Source: Franconibacter helveticus LMG 23732 (lineage in GTDB: Bacteria; Pseudomonadota; Gammaproteobacteria; Enterobacterales; Enterobacteriaceae). From it: a stretch of 64,000 nucleotides of DNA. Within the stretch, counting starts at the first letter, position 1. The number at the start of each line of letters is the position of its first letter. Shown here one piece after another: positions 9,904 to 17,411 of the stretch. Below the pieces are notes generated by a model. That model was not told where the DNA came from. It was given only the letters and a program-made list of their open reading frames with translations, and ran no database searches. The stretch spans positions 420,233-484,232 of the forward strand of contig NZ_AWFX01000045.1 of NCBI RefSeq assembly GCF_000463115.2, given 5' to 3'. Position numbers and translations under genes: made by a program.

Positions 9904-9928
9904 ATTCCCGAGTAATTTGGTCAACTAT
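9904..9928 (-). promoter_or_regulatory. iscR promoter with type 1 IscR site
   Basis: On the minus strand this 25-base stretch starts ATAGTTGACC and ends ACTCGGGAAT, matching the type 1 IscR pattern and the E. coli iscR promoter. TTGACC at 9919-9924 is a good -35 element, so bound holo-IscR would block polymerase. This supports feedback repression of the operon by its own cluster status. Confidence 0.85.
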
Positions 9929-9949
9929 TTACCCTGGTATTTTACTCAA

Positions 9950-10684
9950 CTATTCCGGCTTCGTTTTATCGCCGCTTTCAATGGAGGCGAGAATGCCGCG
10001 CAGAATGTTAAGTTCCTGACTTTCCGGGCGTGCGCGGGTAAACAACCGGCGCAGCTTGTTCATCACCTGGCCGGGATGGTTGGCGCGAATAAAGCCGGTT
10101 TGCAGCAACACCTGCTCCAGATGGCCGTAAAAACGCTCCAGATCGTCAACCAGCGGATAAGGCGTTTCTTCGTGCTCCGCCGCCGCTTGCTCCTGGGTGG
10201 CAAGCCAGGCCATACGCACTTCATAAGCGATAACCTGCACCGCCATGGCGAGGTTCAGCGAGCTGTATTCCGGGTTCGCCGCGATAGCGACATGATAATG
10301 GCACTTTTGCAGCTCTTCGTTGGTCAACCCTACGCGCTCGCGGCCAAACACCAGCGCCACCGGCGCGTGCTGGCTTTCTGAAATGCTCTTAACGCCGCAT
10401 TCGCGCGGGTCAAGCATCGGCCAGGGGAGCGTACGTGAGCGCGCGCTGGTGCCCACCACAAGGCTACAGCCGGAAAGCGCTTCATCCAGGGTGTCGACAA
10501 TCGTGGCGTTGCCGATGACGTCGCTTGCCCCGGCGGCGAGCGCGATGGCCTGGGAGTCCGGCTTCACCAGCGGGTTAACCAGCCAGAGGTTGGTCAGGCC
10601 CATGGTTTTCATGGCGCGGGCGACCGAGCCCATATTGCCGGTGTGAGAGGTCTCCACCAGCACGATACGAATATTTTCCAGCAT
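9950..10684 (-). CDS. trmJ: tRNA (cytidine/uridine-32-2'-O)-methyltransferase TrmJ
   Basis: The 244-residue SpoU/TrmH-family enzyme starts [27 protein letters not shown] and shows the knotted SAM-binding motifs around [16 protein letters not shown] and the Ser/Asn-containing [13 protein letters not shown]. TrmJ methylates the 2'-oxygen of nucleotide 32 in tRNA anticodon loops. It is divergent from suhB and followed by the isc operon in the same direction, 127 bases apart. Identification is secure by length and motifs. Confidence 0.96.
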   Translation of the reverse strand: MLENIRIVLVETSHTGNMGSVARAMKTMGLTNLWLVNPLVKPDSQAIALAAGASDVIGNATIVDTLDEALSGCSLVVGTSARSRTLPWPMLDPRECGVKSISESQHAPVALVFGRERVGLTNEELQKCHYHVAIAANPEYSSLNLAMAVQVIAYEVRMAWLATQEQAAAEHEETPYPLVDDLERFYGHLEQVLLQTGFIRANHPGQVMNKLRRLFTRARPESQELNILRGILASIESGDKTKPE

Positions 10685-10732
10685 AGCGATTCAGCACGAA
10701 TAAAGAATATTGGGACATCTTATCATAAACCT

Positions 10733-10761
10733 GAGACATAATCCGAACCCTCTGCTATACT
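10733..10761 (+). promoter_or_regulatory. suhB sigma-70 promoter
   Basis: GAGACA at 10733-10738 (four of six -35 positions) and TATACT at 10756-10761 (-10) are separated by exactly 17 bases. Transcription would start near 10768, leaving a leader of roughly 38 bases that carries a boxA-like element. Confidence 0.7.
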
Positions 10762-10776
10762 CCGCGCCGTTTTCCC

Positions 10777-10787
10777 GTTCTTTAACA
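10777..10787 (+). promoter_or_regulatory. boxA-like element in the suhB leader
   Basis: GTTCTTTAACA closely resembles the boxA sequence (GCTCTTTAACA) bound by NusB/NusE. It lies about 19 bases before the suhB start and next to its ribosome site. SuhB is itself part of the Nus antitermination complex, and in E. coli a boxA in the suhB leader provides autoregulation; the same is inferred here. Confidence 0.7.
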
Positions 10788-10805
10788 TCCAGTGAGAGAA
10801 ACCTG

Positions 10806-11609
10806 ATGCATCCGATGCTCAACATCGCCGTGCGTGCTGCGCGCAAGGCCGGTAACTTTATCGCCAAAAACTACGAAACGCCGGACACCGTAGAGACCAG
10901 CCAGAAAGGCAGCAACGATTTCGTGACCAATATTGATAAAGGCGCAGAGCGCGTCATTATCGACACCATCCGCCAGTCCTATCCGCAACACACCATCATC
11001 ACCGAAGAAAGCGGTGAACACGCTGGCACCGAGCAGGATATTCAATGGGTTATCGATCCGCTGGATGGCACCACCAACTTCGTTAAGCGTCTGCCGCATT
11101 TCGCGGTCTCCATCGCTGTGCGCATTAAAGGCCGCACCGAAGTCGCCGTGGTATATGACCCCATGCGCAACGAACTTTTCACCGCCGTACGCGGCCAGGG
11201 CGCACAGCTCAACGGCTACCGTCTGCGCGGCGGCAGCGCGCGTGACCTCGACGGCACCATTCTGGCGACCGGCTTCCCGTTCAAAGCCAAACAGCATGCG
11301 CCGGCTTACATGAACATTGTCACTAAACTCTTCACCCAGTGCGCCGACTTCCGCCGCACCGGTTCCGCCGCGCTGGACCTGGCTTACGTAGCCGCTGGCC
11401 GCGTTGACGGTTATTTTGAAATTGGCCTGAAGCCGTGGGATTTCGCTGGCGGCGAACTGCTGGTACGTGAAGCAGGCGGCCTGGTGTGCGATTTCACTGG
11501 CGGTCATAACTACATGACCACCGGAAACATCGTTGCGGGCAACCCGCGCGTGGTGAAAGCGATGCTGGCTGGCATGCGCGAAGAGCTGAGCGAAGCGCTG
11601 AAGCGTTAA
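10806..11609 (+). CDS. suhB: Inositol monophosphatase family protein / Nus factor SuhB
   Basis: From the ATG at 10806 (MHPMLNIAVRAARKAG) the protein has 267 residues, the E. coli length. Inositol-phosphatase motifs are present: the metal ligands in TEESGEH and DPLDGTTNF, and the C-terminal KPWDFAGGELLVREAGG. SuhB hydrolyses inositol-1-phosphate in vitro, but its main cell role is in the rRNA transcription antitermination complex with NusA, NusB, NusE and NusG. A 10710 in-frame start would include the promoter and is rejected. It is followed by a strong terminator. Confidence 0.96.
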   Translation: MHPMLNIAVRAARKAGNFIAKNYETPDTVETSQKGSNDFVTNIDKGAERVIIDTIRQSYPQHTIITEESGEHAGTEQDIQWVIDPLDGTTNFVKRLPHFAVSIAVRIKGRTEVAVVYDPMRNELFTAVRGQGAQLNGYRLRGGSARDLDGTILATGFPFKAKQHAPAYMNIVTKLFTQCADFRRTGSAALDLAYVAAGRVDGYFEIGLKPWDFAGGELLVREAGGLVCDFTGGHNYMTTGNIVAGNPRVVKAMLAGMREELSEALKR

Positions 11610-11640
11610 TTCGCTCGCTGACGGGGTAACCCGCGAAATA

Positions 11641-11672
11641 AAAGGCAGGCGCGCAAGCGGCCTGCCTTTTTT
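11641..11672 (+). terminator. suhB terminator
   Basis: AAAGGCAGGC and GCCTGCCTTT form a ten-base-pair stem around a nine-base loop, with six T in the descending arm and tail. The symmetric A/T ends mean it could also act on the minus-strand gene that ends at 11689. Confidence 0.9.
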
Positions 11673-11688
11673 GTTGGGCGTAAGACGA

Positions 11689-12666
11689 TTAAAACGGCCG
11701 CAGCCCCTGCCCTGCCGGCTGCGCGCTCATCCACATCACCAGCGCGGCGGCCACCAGCGCCACGCCGCCCGCCAGCGCAAGCGTCGCCCATCCCGTCTGG
11801 CGCCACAGCGGCGGCGTGCTTTTTCCGCCAAGCCTGACCGCCAGCTGGCGAAAGCTGTGTACGAACAACGCAATAGCCGAAATGGTCAGCGACGTCCCCG
11901 CCGCCATGGCCATCGCCGCCGCCATCCCCCAGCCAAACACGCCAATCACTTTGCTGAACAGCAGCACCATGATCGCGCCGGAACAGGGACGTATGCCCAT
12001 AGAGAGCACCACCATCAGCCTGGCTCGCCAGTCGTCGGCGCGTGCAAGCTGGTGTTGCGAAGGCAGATGCTGATGCCCGCAACCGCAGGTCGCGCTGTGT
12101 ACGGTGTGCGGGGTGAACGTTTTGAAAACCGGCTTACGCCACAGCCCGCGCAGCCTTTTCAGGGCGCGCCAGCAAAGCATAACGCCTAACAGCCCTACCA
12201 GCAGATAGCTCCCCTTCTCCAGCCAGTAGCTGCTCATGTGCAACTGCCGGGCCGGAAGCGCGAGCACGGTCAGCACCACAATCACCAGCGCTATCGCCAC
12301 CAGCCCCTGCAAAAGCGAGGAGGCCAGCGTTAAGCCAAGGCTGCGTTTCAGGCGCGAAGGGTGCGTGGCAAGCCAGGTGGCGATAACGATTTTGCCGTGC
12401 CCCGGCCCCAGCGCATGTAAAACGCCATACAGAAAGCTGAAGGCCAGCAGCGAAAAGCCCGCCCGCGCGGGGTTTTGCGCCACCTGCTGCAATAAACCGC
12501 TCAGCTCGCGGTTAACGCCGCGCTGCCAGATTATGCTTTCTGCCATGACCTGCGGCCATGCGCGCCACAGCCAAAAACCGCCTGCCAGCGCCAGCAGTAA
12601 AAAAAGCGCCAGCGGCCAGAGGTGCGCCCAGCGCCGCCCGGCTCCCGTTGTTGCCATTACTGACAT
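11689..12666 (-). CDS. NicO-family nickel/cobalt transporter
   Basis: The 325-residue protein belongs to the NicO/RcnA-type family. Hydrophobic segments lie near residues 15-32, 66-86, 110-137, 150-170, 216-236, 240-270 and 290-312. The family motif appears as HALGPGHGK near residue 83, and a second conserved segment as GIRPCSGAIMVLLF. A cysteine/histidine-rich cytoplasmic-type loop (HSATCGCGHQHLPSQHQ, about residues 191-207) is a likely metal-sensing or binding site. Members of the family move Ni or Co; direction and metal cannot be read from sequence. Its start overlaps the end of the DUF1007 gene by 10 bases, so the two are translationally coupled. Confidence 0.85.
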   Translation of the reverse strand: MSVMATTGAGRRWAHLWPLALFLLLALAGGFWLWRAWPQVMAESIIWQRGVNRELSGLLQQVAQNPARAGFSLLAFSFLYGVLHALGPGHGKIVIATWLATHPSRLKRSLGLTLASSLLQGLVAIALVIVVLTVLALPARQLHMSSYWLEKGSYLLVGLLGVMLCWRALKRLRGLWRKPVFKTFTPHTVHSATCGCGHQHLPSQHQLARADDWRARLMVVLSMGIRPCSGAIMVLLFSKVIGVFGWGMAAAMAMAAGTSLTISAIALFVHSFRQLAVRLGGKSTPPLWRQTGWATLALAGGVALVAAALVMWMSAQPAGQGLRPF

Positions 12667-13304
12667 TGCAGCGTTACCTCCTGTGCAAACTGTTTGCCGA
12701 GCGCCATATCCTCCGGCGGCGCATCCGCTTTATCAAGCGACAGCGCAAAAGCCTCAACGGCGGCATCCGGCTTCGGTGTTTTTACCGCCAGCTTGCAGGC
12801 GCTGTTCAGTTCAGCCGGCAAACGCACATCACCGCTAGTCTCATAGCGCATATCGACAAAATAGGTCGGGTCGAAGGTAGAGAAGGTATAGCGCTGCCCG
12901 GCCAGCGGCTGAGGATGCGCCAGCGGTAAGGTGAAGTCGAGCACGGCCTGATGGCCTGCTCGGGAAAGCCCATAGGCGGAAGGCCGGGCGGCAAACTTCA
13001 CTTTTTCACCGTTATGCCAGAATTCGGTGAAATAATGTTGCGTCAGCACGTTCGCCATGACCTCCGCCGCCAGCCGCTTCCAGACCGGTGAATCCGGCTT
13101 CGCTTCCCCGGCGTCATAAAGCAGATCCGCTGAAGTGATTTCATCCATAACCCAGCGCATTTGCAGCGCGGTCATCTGCCCCTGCTCAGCAATAATTTGC
13201 GTTTTCATAGTGATAAAACTGTGCGGATGCGCCTGAGCGGCCTCAGCGGAAAGTATTATCAGTACAGGCGTCGTTATGAATAAGCGGTGCTTTAATTTCT
13301 TCAT
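12657..13304 (-). CDS. DUF1007 periplasmic protein, transporter partner
   Basis: From the ATG at 13304, preceded by GAGGGG, the product has 215 residues. The first 25 residues are a signal peptide; the predicted cut after EAAQA leaves a mature protein beginning HPHSF. DUF1007 proteins are regularly encoded with NicO-type transporters, and their own role is unproven; a periplasmic metal-handling partner is inferred. The gene is upstream of, and overlaps, the transporter gene. It diverges from csiE. An in-frame extension to 13370 would disrupt the signal peptide and is not used. Confidence 0.8.
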   Translation of the reverse strand: MKKLKHRLFITTPVLIILSAEAAQAHPHSFITMKTQIIAEQGQMTALQMRWVMDEITSADLLYDAGEAKPDSPVWKRLAAEVMANVLTQHYFTEFWHNGEKVKFAARPSAYGLSRAGHQAVLDFTLPLAHPQPLAGQRYTFSTFDPTYFVDMRYETSGDVRLPAELNSACKLAVKTPKPDAAVEAFALSLDKADAPPEDMALGKQFAQEVTLQCQ

Positions 13305-13428
13305 GATCCCCTCTGGCGAAAAATTCTGTGAGCCAGCCAGAATTCCGCGATGAAAACTTCCGCTGTTCATAACAGCGAAAAATCCTTTAGCTATCCTTAG
13401 CAGTAAAATGACCCACTGGACTAAACGG

Positions 13429-14712
13429 ATGATGACTCTTCTTGCTCCACCACCATCTGTGCTTTCCAGTCCGCAGCGCCGCTGCCAGGTACTCTTGATG
13501 CTTTACCTGCCGGGACAAACCGTGACGCCTGAAATTGTAGGTCGCGTCAACGGTGTGGATGGCGCCATCGCCCGCCAGGATATTGCCGAAACCAGCGACG
13601 AAATCCAGCGTTACCACCGGCTTAACATCATCACCCAGCAAGACGGCAGCTACCGGATAGAAGGCACCGCGTTAGATCGCAGGCTCTGTCTGCTGCACTG
13701 GCTGCGCCGCGCGCTTCGTCTGTGCCCGGATTTCATTCAGCATAACTTTACCCCGGCGCTGAAAAGCGAGCTTAAACAGCATGGCATTGCGACGGCGCTG
13801 TATGACGATACGAATTTACATGCGCTCGTCAACCTTTGCGCGCGCAGGCTAAACCGCCAGTTCGAGACGCGCGACCGGGAGTTTCTGCGCCTTTATTTGC
13901 AGTATTGTCTGGTTCAGCACCACTACGGGCAGACGCCGGAATTTTCAGAACCGCAACAGATGTGGACGCGCATGCGCGCCGAATACCTGGCGGCGCAGGA
14001 AATCGTACGCCACTGGCAGCGCCGCGTGGCGCAGGCGCCGCATATCAACGAACACTGTTTTCTGGCGCTGCTGTTTATGATGCTACGCACCCCCGACCCG
14101 CTGCGCGACTGCCATCCGCAGGACTTACGGCTGCGCCAGGCGATTACCGGCATGGTGGCCCGCTTTCGCGAGCTTTCCGGCATGGCGTTCAGCGATGAAC
14201 AAGGCCTTGCGGACCAGCTTTATGTCCATCTCTGCCAGGCGCTGGATCGCAGCCTGTTCGGCATCGGCATCGATAACACCTTGCCGGAAGAGATTACACG
14301 GCTTTATCCGCGCCTGATGCGCACCACCCGCAGCGCCTTTTCAACATTTGAAGAAGAGTATGGCGTGACCTTTTCCGATGAAGAGGTTGGCCTGGTGGCG
14401 GTGATTTTTGGCGCCTGGCTGATGCAGGAAAGCGATTTGCAGGAAAAGCAGGTGCTGCTGCTGACCGGTAATAACGAAGCGCTGGAGATGGAGCTTGAGC
14501 AACAGCTGCGGGAACTGACGCTGCTGCCGCTCAATATCAAGCGGCTGACGATCCATGCGTTTCAGCAGGAGGGCGCGCCAAAAGAGGTGGCGCTGATTGT
14601 CACGCCTTACACCACCTCTTTGCCGCTCTTCTCGCCGCCGCTGATCCATGCCGCTGAGCTGCCGCTTGGCGATCACCAGCGCCAGCGCATTCGCGAACTT
14701 CTGGAAAATTAA
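13429..14712 (+). CDS. csiE: Stationary-phase inducible protein CsiE
   Basis: The product is about 427 residues from MMTLLAPPPSVLS, the form that matches E. coli CsiE (426). An upstream in-frame ATG at 13408 adds seven residues; neither start has a strong ribosome site, so the start is uncertain. The protein contains an N-terminal winged-helix-like part and PRD-like regulatory segments (conserved GIDNTLPEE and DEEVGLVAVIFGAWL). It resembles PTS-regulated antiterminators/activators, but its targets are unknown. In E. coli it is induced by carbon starvation with RpoS. Its stop overlaps that of hcaT by four bases in convergent orientation. Confidence 0.9.
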   Translation: MMTLLAPPPSVLSSPQRRCQVLLMLYLPGQTVTPEIVGRVNGVDGAIARQDIAETSDEIQRYHRLNIITQQDGSYRIEGTALDRRLCLLHWLRRALRLCPDFIQHNFTPALKSELKQHGIATALYDDTNLHALVNLCARRLNRQFETRDREFLRLYLQYCLVQHHYGQTPEFSEPQQMWTRMRAEYLAAQEIVRHWQRRVAQAPHINEHCFLALLFMMLRTPDPLRDCHPQDLRLRQAITGMVARFRELSGMAFSDEQGLADQLYVHLCQALDRSLFGIGIDNTLPEEITRLYPRLMRTTRSAFSTFEEEYGVTFSDEEVGLVAVIFGAWLMQESDLQEKQVLLLTGNNEALEMELEQQLRELTLLPLNIKRLTIHAFQQEGAPKEVALIVTPYTTSLPLFSPPLIHAAELPLGDHQRQRIRELLEN

Positions 14713-15848
14713 GCGCGCGCTGCCACTTTCGGGCGCAGCACGAGAGCCGGCAGCGCTACCAGCGCCATGACCCAGAATACCCCGCCCTGCAAGTGCTGAT
14801 AGAGGAAGCCTGCGAACATGGTCATGACGGCAATGCCGCCGCCCATCGCCACGGCAGAATAGACCGCCTGCAAACGAATGACCTCGCCGCCCTGACGCGC
14901 CGAAATATAACGCATTGCCGCCAGATGGCAGATGGTGAAGCTGCCGCAGTGCAGGATTTGCGCGACGATAAGCCACGGCAGCGCGGTGGTCCAGCCCATC
15001 AGCGACCAGCGAATAATGCCCAGCACGCCGGAGATAAGCAGCAGGTCGCGGGCGCTCATGCGGCTGAACAGCTTTTTGCTGAGCGCGAAGATAATAATTT
15101 CCGCCACCACGCCAAGCGACCACAAATAGCCCACGACAGACGCGGAATACCCTGCGCCTTGCCAGTAAATCGCGCTGAAGCCGTAATAAGCGGCGTGCGC
15201 CCCCTGCAACAACGAGACGCAGGCCAGAAAGCGCCAGCTTTCGCCAATCAGCTTGCGCCACGCCTGCCAGCCCGCCGCTTCCTGCACGCGCGCTTCGCCT
15301 TGCGGCATCACCGAAGGGCGCAGCAGCATGCCGATAAACATGGAAGCGATGCCGATCGTCAGCAGCGCCAGAATAGCCTGGGTGTCAAACAGGCTGACGA
15401 GCTTGCCGGTAAGCGCCGAGCCGATAACAAACGCCAGCGACCCCCACAGCCGCACGCGGCCATAATCCATGGTTATCTGCCGCTGCCAGGTACCGGCCAG
15501 CGCATCGGTGAGCGGCACCAGCGGGGAAAAGAAAAGGTTAAAGCCTACCATTACCAGCAACAGCCAGGCGGTGGCCTGGCCCAGCCAAAAGCCGACGGCG
15601 AAGAGCAGCGTCAGCATTGCCAGCAGCCGCAGGGCGAATACCAGCCGGGAGGGATCTTTCACCCGGGGAGCAAGCAGTAAGCTGCCCAGAAAACGGGCGA
15701 TAAGGCCGGAGCCAAGCAGCAGGCCGATAGTTTCCGGCGGCAACCCTATCCCTTTCAGCCACAGGCTCCAGAAGGGCAAAAAGATGCCGTAGCTAAAGAA
15801 ATAGGTGAAATAGCTAAGCGCAAGCCAGCGCGTTGAGTGCAAAACCAT
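14709..15848 (-). CDS. hcaT: MFS transporter HcaT (putative 3-phenylpropionate permease)
   Basis: With the start at 15848 (MVLHSTRWLALSYFTYFFSYG) the protein has 379 residues, matching E. coli HcaT; an upstream in-frame start at 15923 adds 25 polar residues and is unlikely. Twelve hydrophobic segments and MFS-type features are evident (LPFWSLWLKGIG start, DYGRVRLWGSLAFVIGSAL in the middle). The family transports 3-phenylpropionate or nucleoside-like substrates by proton symport; substrate is by similarity only. The hca catabolic genes that accompany it in E. coli are not in this window. Confidence 0.9.
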   Translation of the reverse strand: MVLHSTRWLALSYFTYFFSYGIFLPFWSLWLKGIGLPPETIGLLLGSGLIARFLGSLLLAPRVKDPSRLVFALRLLAMLTLLFAVGFWLGQATAWLLLVMVGFNLFFSPLVPLTDALAGTWQRQITMDYGRVRLWGSLAFVIGSALTGKLVSLFDTQAILALLTIGIASMFIGMLLRPSVMPQGEARVQEAAGWQAWRKLIGESWRFLACVSLLQGAHAAYYGFSAIYWQGAGYSASVVGYLWSLGVVAEIIIFALSKKLFSRMSARDLLLISGVLGIIRWSLMGWTTALPWLIVAQILHCGSFTICHLAAMRYISARQGGEVIRLQAVYSAVAMGGGIAVMTMFAGFLYQHLQGGVFWVMALVALPALVLRPKVAARA

Positions 15849-16051
15849 GAGTCCCTCCCATTGCGGAGGCGATAGTCTGGCGGGATATCTTTCCGCATGC
15901 AAGATGTAACAACGTTTTAACATTAACCGGGAGCGCGCGATGCTGAAAATCCGCTTCTGTTCGGCCGCACCTTGCGGCTTCCCTGTTTTACAGATTGTTT
16001 TTTAGCGCTATCAGCCGGATAGTGACGCTTTGTCTTTGTGAAGGAACACCA

Positions 16052-16672
16052 ATGAAAACCCCTATCCGCGCTCTGCTGAGCGGCGCCGCTGCGCTTGCGT
16101 TGCTCATTATCATCACGGGCGTAGCCACTGCCGATAAGCTAACCTGGCTTATGGAAGTCATACCGGTGCTGATTGTCGTGCCGCTGCTGATAGTAAGCGC
16201 AAAGCGTTACCCGCTCACGCCGCTGCTTTACGGGCTTATCTTTTGCCACGCCGTTATTCTTATCGTCGGCGGAATGTATACCTATGCCAGAGTGCCCATC
16301 GGCTTCGATGTGCAGGCGTGGCTCAACCTCGATCGCAACCCCTATGACAAACTCGGCCACTTTTTCCAGGGTCTGGTGCCGGCGCTGGCAGCCCGGGAAA
16401 TTTTGCAGCGCGGCGCGTATGTCCGGGGCCGAAAAATGCTGGCTTTTGTCGTGTGCTCTGTTGCGCTGGCAATCAGCGCCTTCTATGAACTGATTGAGTG
16501 GTGGGCTGCGCTGGCGCTGGGTCAGGGCGCGGAGGATTTTCTCGGCACGCAGGGGGATCCGTGGGATACGCAGTCCGATATGTTCAGCGCCCTGCTCGGC
16601 GCGCTGACCACCGTATTAGTACTGGCGCCATGGCACAACCGACAGCTTAAGCGGCTGCTCAGCGCGCGATAA
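16052..16672 (+). CDS. YjdF-family inner membrane protein (DUF2238)
   Basis: The ATG at 16052 follows AAGGAA by six bases and gives 206 residues. An earlier in-frame start at 15995 has no ribosome site. Five or six hydrophobic segments are visible, and the conserved region NPYDKLGHFFQGLVPALAARE, then FYELIEWWAAL and DPWDTQSDMFSALLGA, is diagnostic of YjdF/DUF2238. No function is established for the family. The gene stands alone between divergent hcaT and the convergent DsbA-like gene, and shares a terminator with the latter. Confidence 0.88.
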   Translation: MKTPIRALLSGAAALALLIIITGVATADKLTWLMEVIPVLIVVPLLIVSAKRYPLTPLLYGLIFCHAVILIVGGMYTYARVPIGFDVQAWLNLDRNPYDKLGHFFQGLVPALAAREILQRGAYVRGRKMLAFVVCSVALAISAFYELIEWWAALALGQGAEDFLGTQGDPWDTQSDMFSALLGALTTVLVLAPWHNRQLKRLLSAR

Positions 16673-16675
16673 AAC

Positions 16676-16705
16676 AAAAACCCAGCGTTGCCGCTGGGTT
16701 TTTCT
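16676..16705. terminator. Bidirectional terminator
   Basis: AAAAACCCAGCG and CGCTGGGTTTTT pair perfectly around a TTGC loop. It serves the yjdF-like gene on the plus strand and, by its symmetric A/T ends, the DsbA-like gene ending at 16706 on the minus strand. Confidence 0.92.
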
Positions 16706-17266
16706 TCAGGCCAGAATACGCTCGGCCCAGACGCTGATGTCGTCGCCGCTGCCTAAGTCTGGCTGCACCAGACCGTTGACCATAAAAGTCGGCGACACAT
16801 GAATGCCGTTCTGACGGGCATATTTGCAATGCCATTTAATCAGCTGCTGCAAATCGGCGCGGGCGAAAGGCGCATCGACGTTCACGCCGCTATAGCGCTC
16901 AATGCGCTCCATGATCTCATTCGGCGTCGCATCCATGTTCGGGCCGCTGCAATGGTCGGTAAACTCAAACTCTTCCCGGTGATCGCCCACCGCTTTCATC
17001 ACTTTCCAGGCTGCCGCTTTGCCTTCCGGCAGCGTGGAGGCAGCCAGGATATAGCGCACAATCACACCGGAGAACATATGCCAGGGCTGCGATTGCAGGC
17101 GGATTTTCACCGTTACGTTCTCTTCCCCCACCCGCTCAAGCAGCGCGTCGAGTTTATTAAAGGCTTTGACGGAAAAGGGGCAGGTCGGCTCAAGGAAAAC
17201 CTCAAATACGCGCGGCCCGTGGCCCCATTCCAGCGGTGCGGCTTGCAGTGTCGGTGTTGCGTTCAT
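16706..17266 (-). CDS. DsbA-like thioredoxin-fold protein
   Basis: The 186-residue protein has a thioredoxin fold of the DsbA type: an early beta strand VFEVFLEPTCPFSVKAF with Cys29 in a CPFS motif, a helical insertion, and a late cis-proline loop HVSPTFMVNG. The second active-site cysteine of CxxC is replaced by serine. There is no signal peptide, so it appears cytoplasmic. A monothiol disulfide isomerase, glutathione-linked or peroxide-handling role is possible but unproven. It ends against a shared terminator, and nothing nearby points to a pathway. Confidence 0.75.
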   Translation of the reverse strand: MNATPTLQAAPLEWGHGPRVFEVFLEPTCPFSVKAFNKLDALLERVGEENVTVKIRLQSQPWHMFSGVIVRYILAASTLPEGKAAAWKVMKAVGDHREEFEFTDHCSGPNMDATPNEIMERIERYSGVNVDAPFARADLQQLIKWHCKYARQNGIHVSPTFMVNGLVQPDLGSGDDISVWAERILA

Positions 17267-17376
17267 GCAGACTCCTGTTTTCAGTAAGACGAGGTTTGTT
17301 TGTCAGTACCTTAGCATGTAACTGACGGGTAAACCTGCCCACGTTGCCGCGCTTGCTGCTCGGGTCTCTGGTCGCC

Positions 17377-17410
17377 TAAAAAAACGCCCCGCGACAGGCA
17401 GGGTGTTTTT
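17377..17410 (-). terminator. Terminator of the chemoreceptor gene
   Basis: On the minus strand ACACCC and GGGCGT pair (one G-T) around a GC-rich loop, followed by seven T. It starts just past the stop codon at 17412. Confidence 0.75.
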
Positions 17411-17411
17411 A

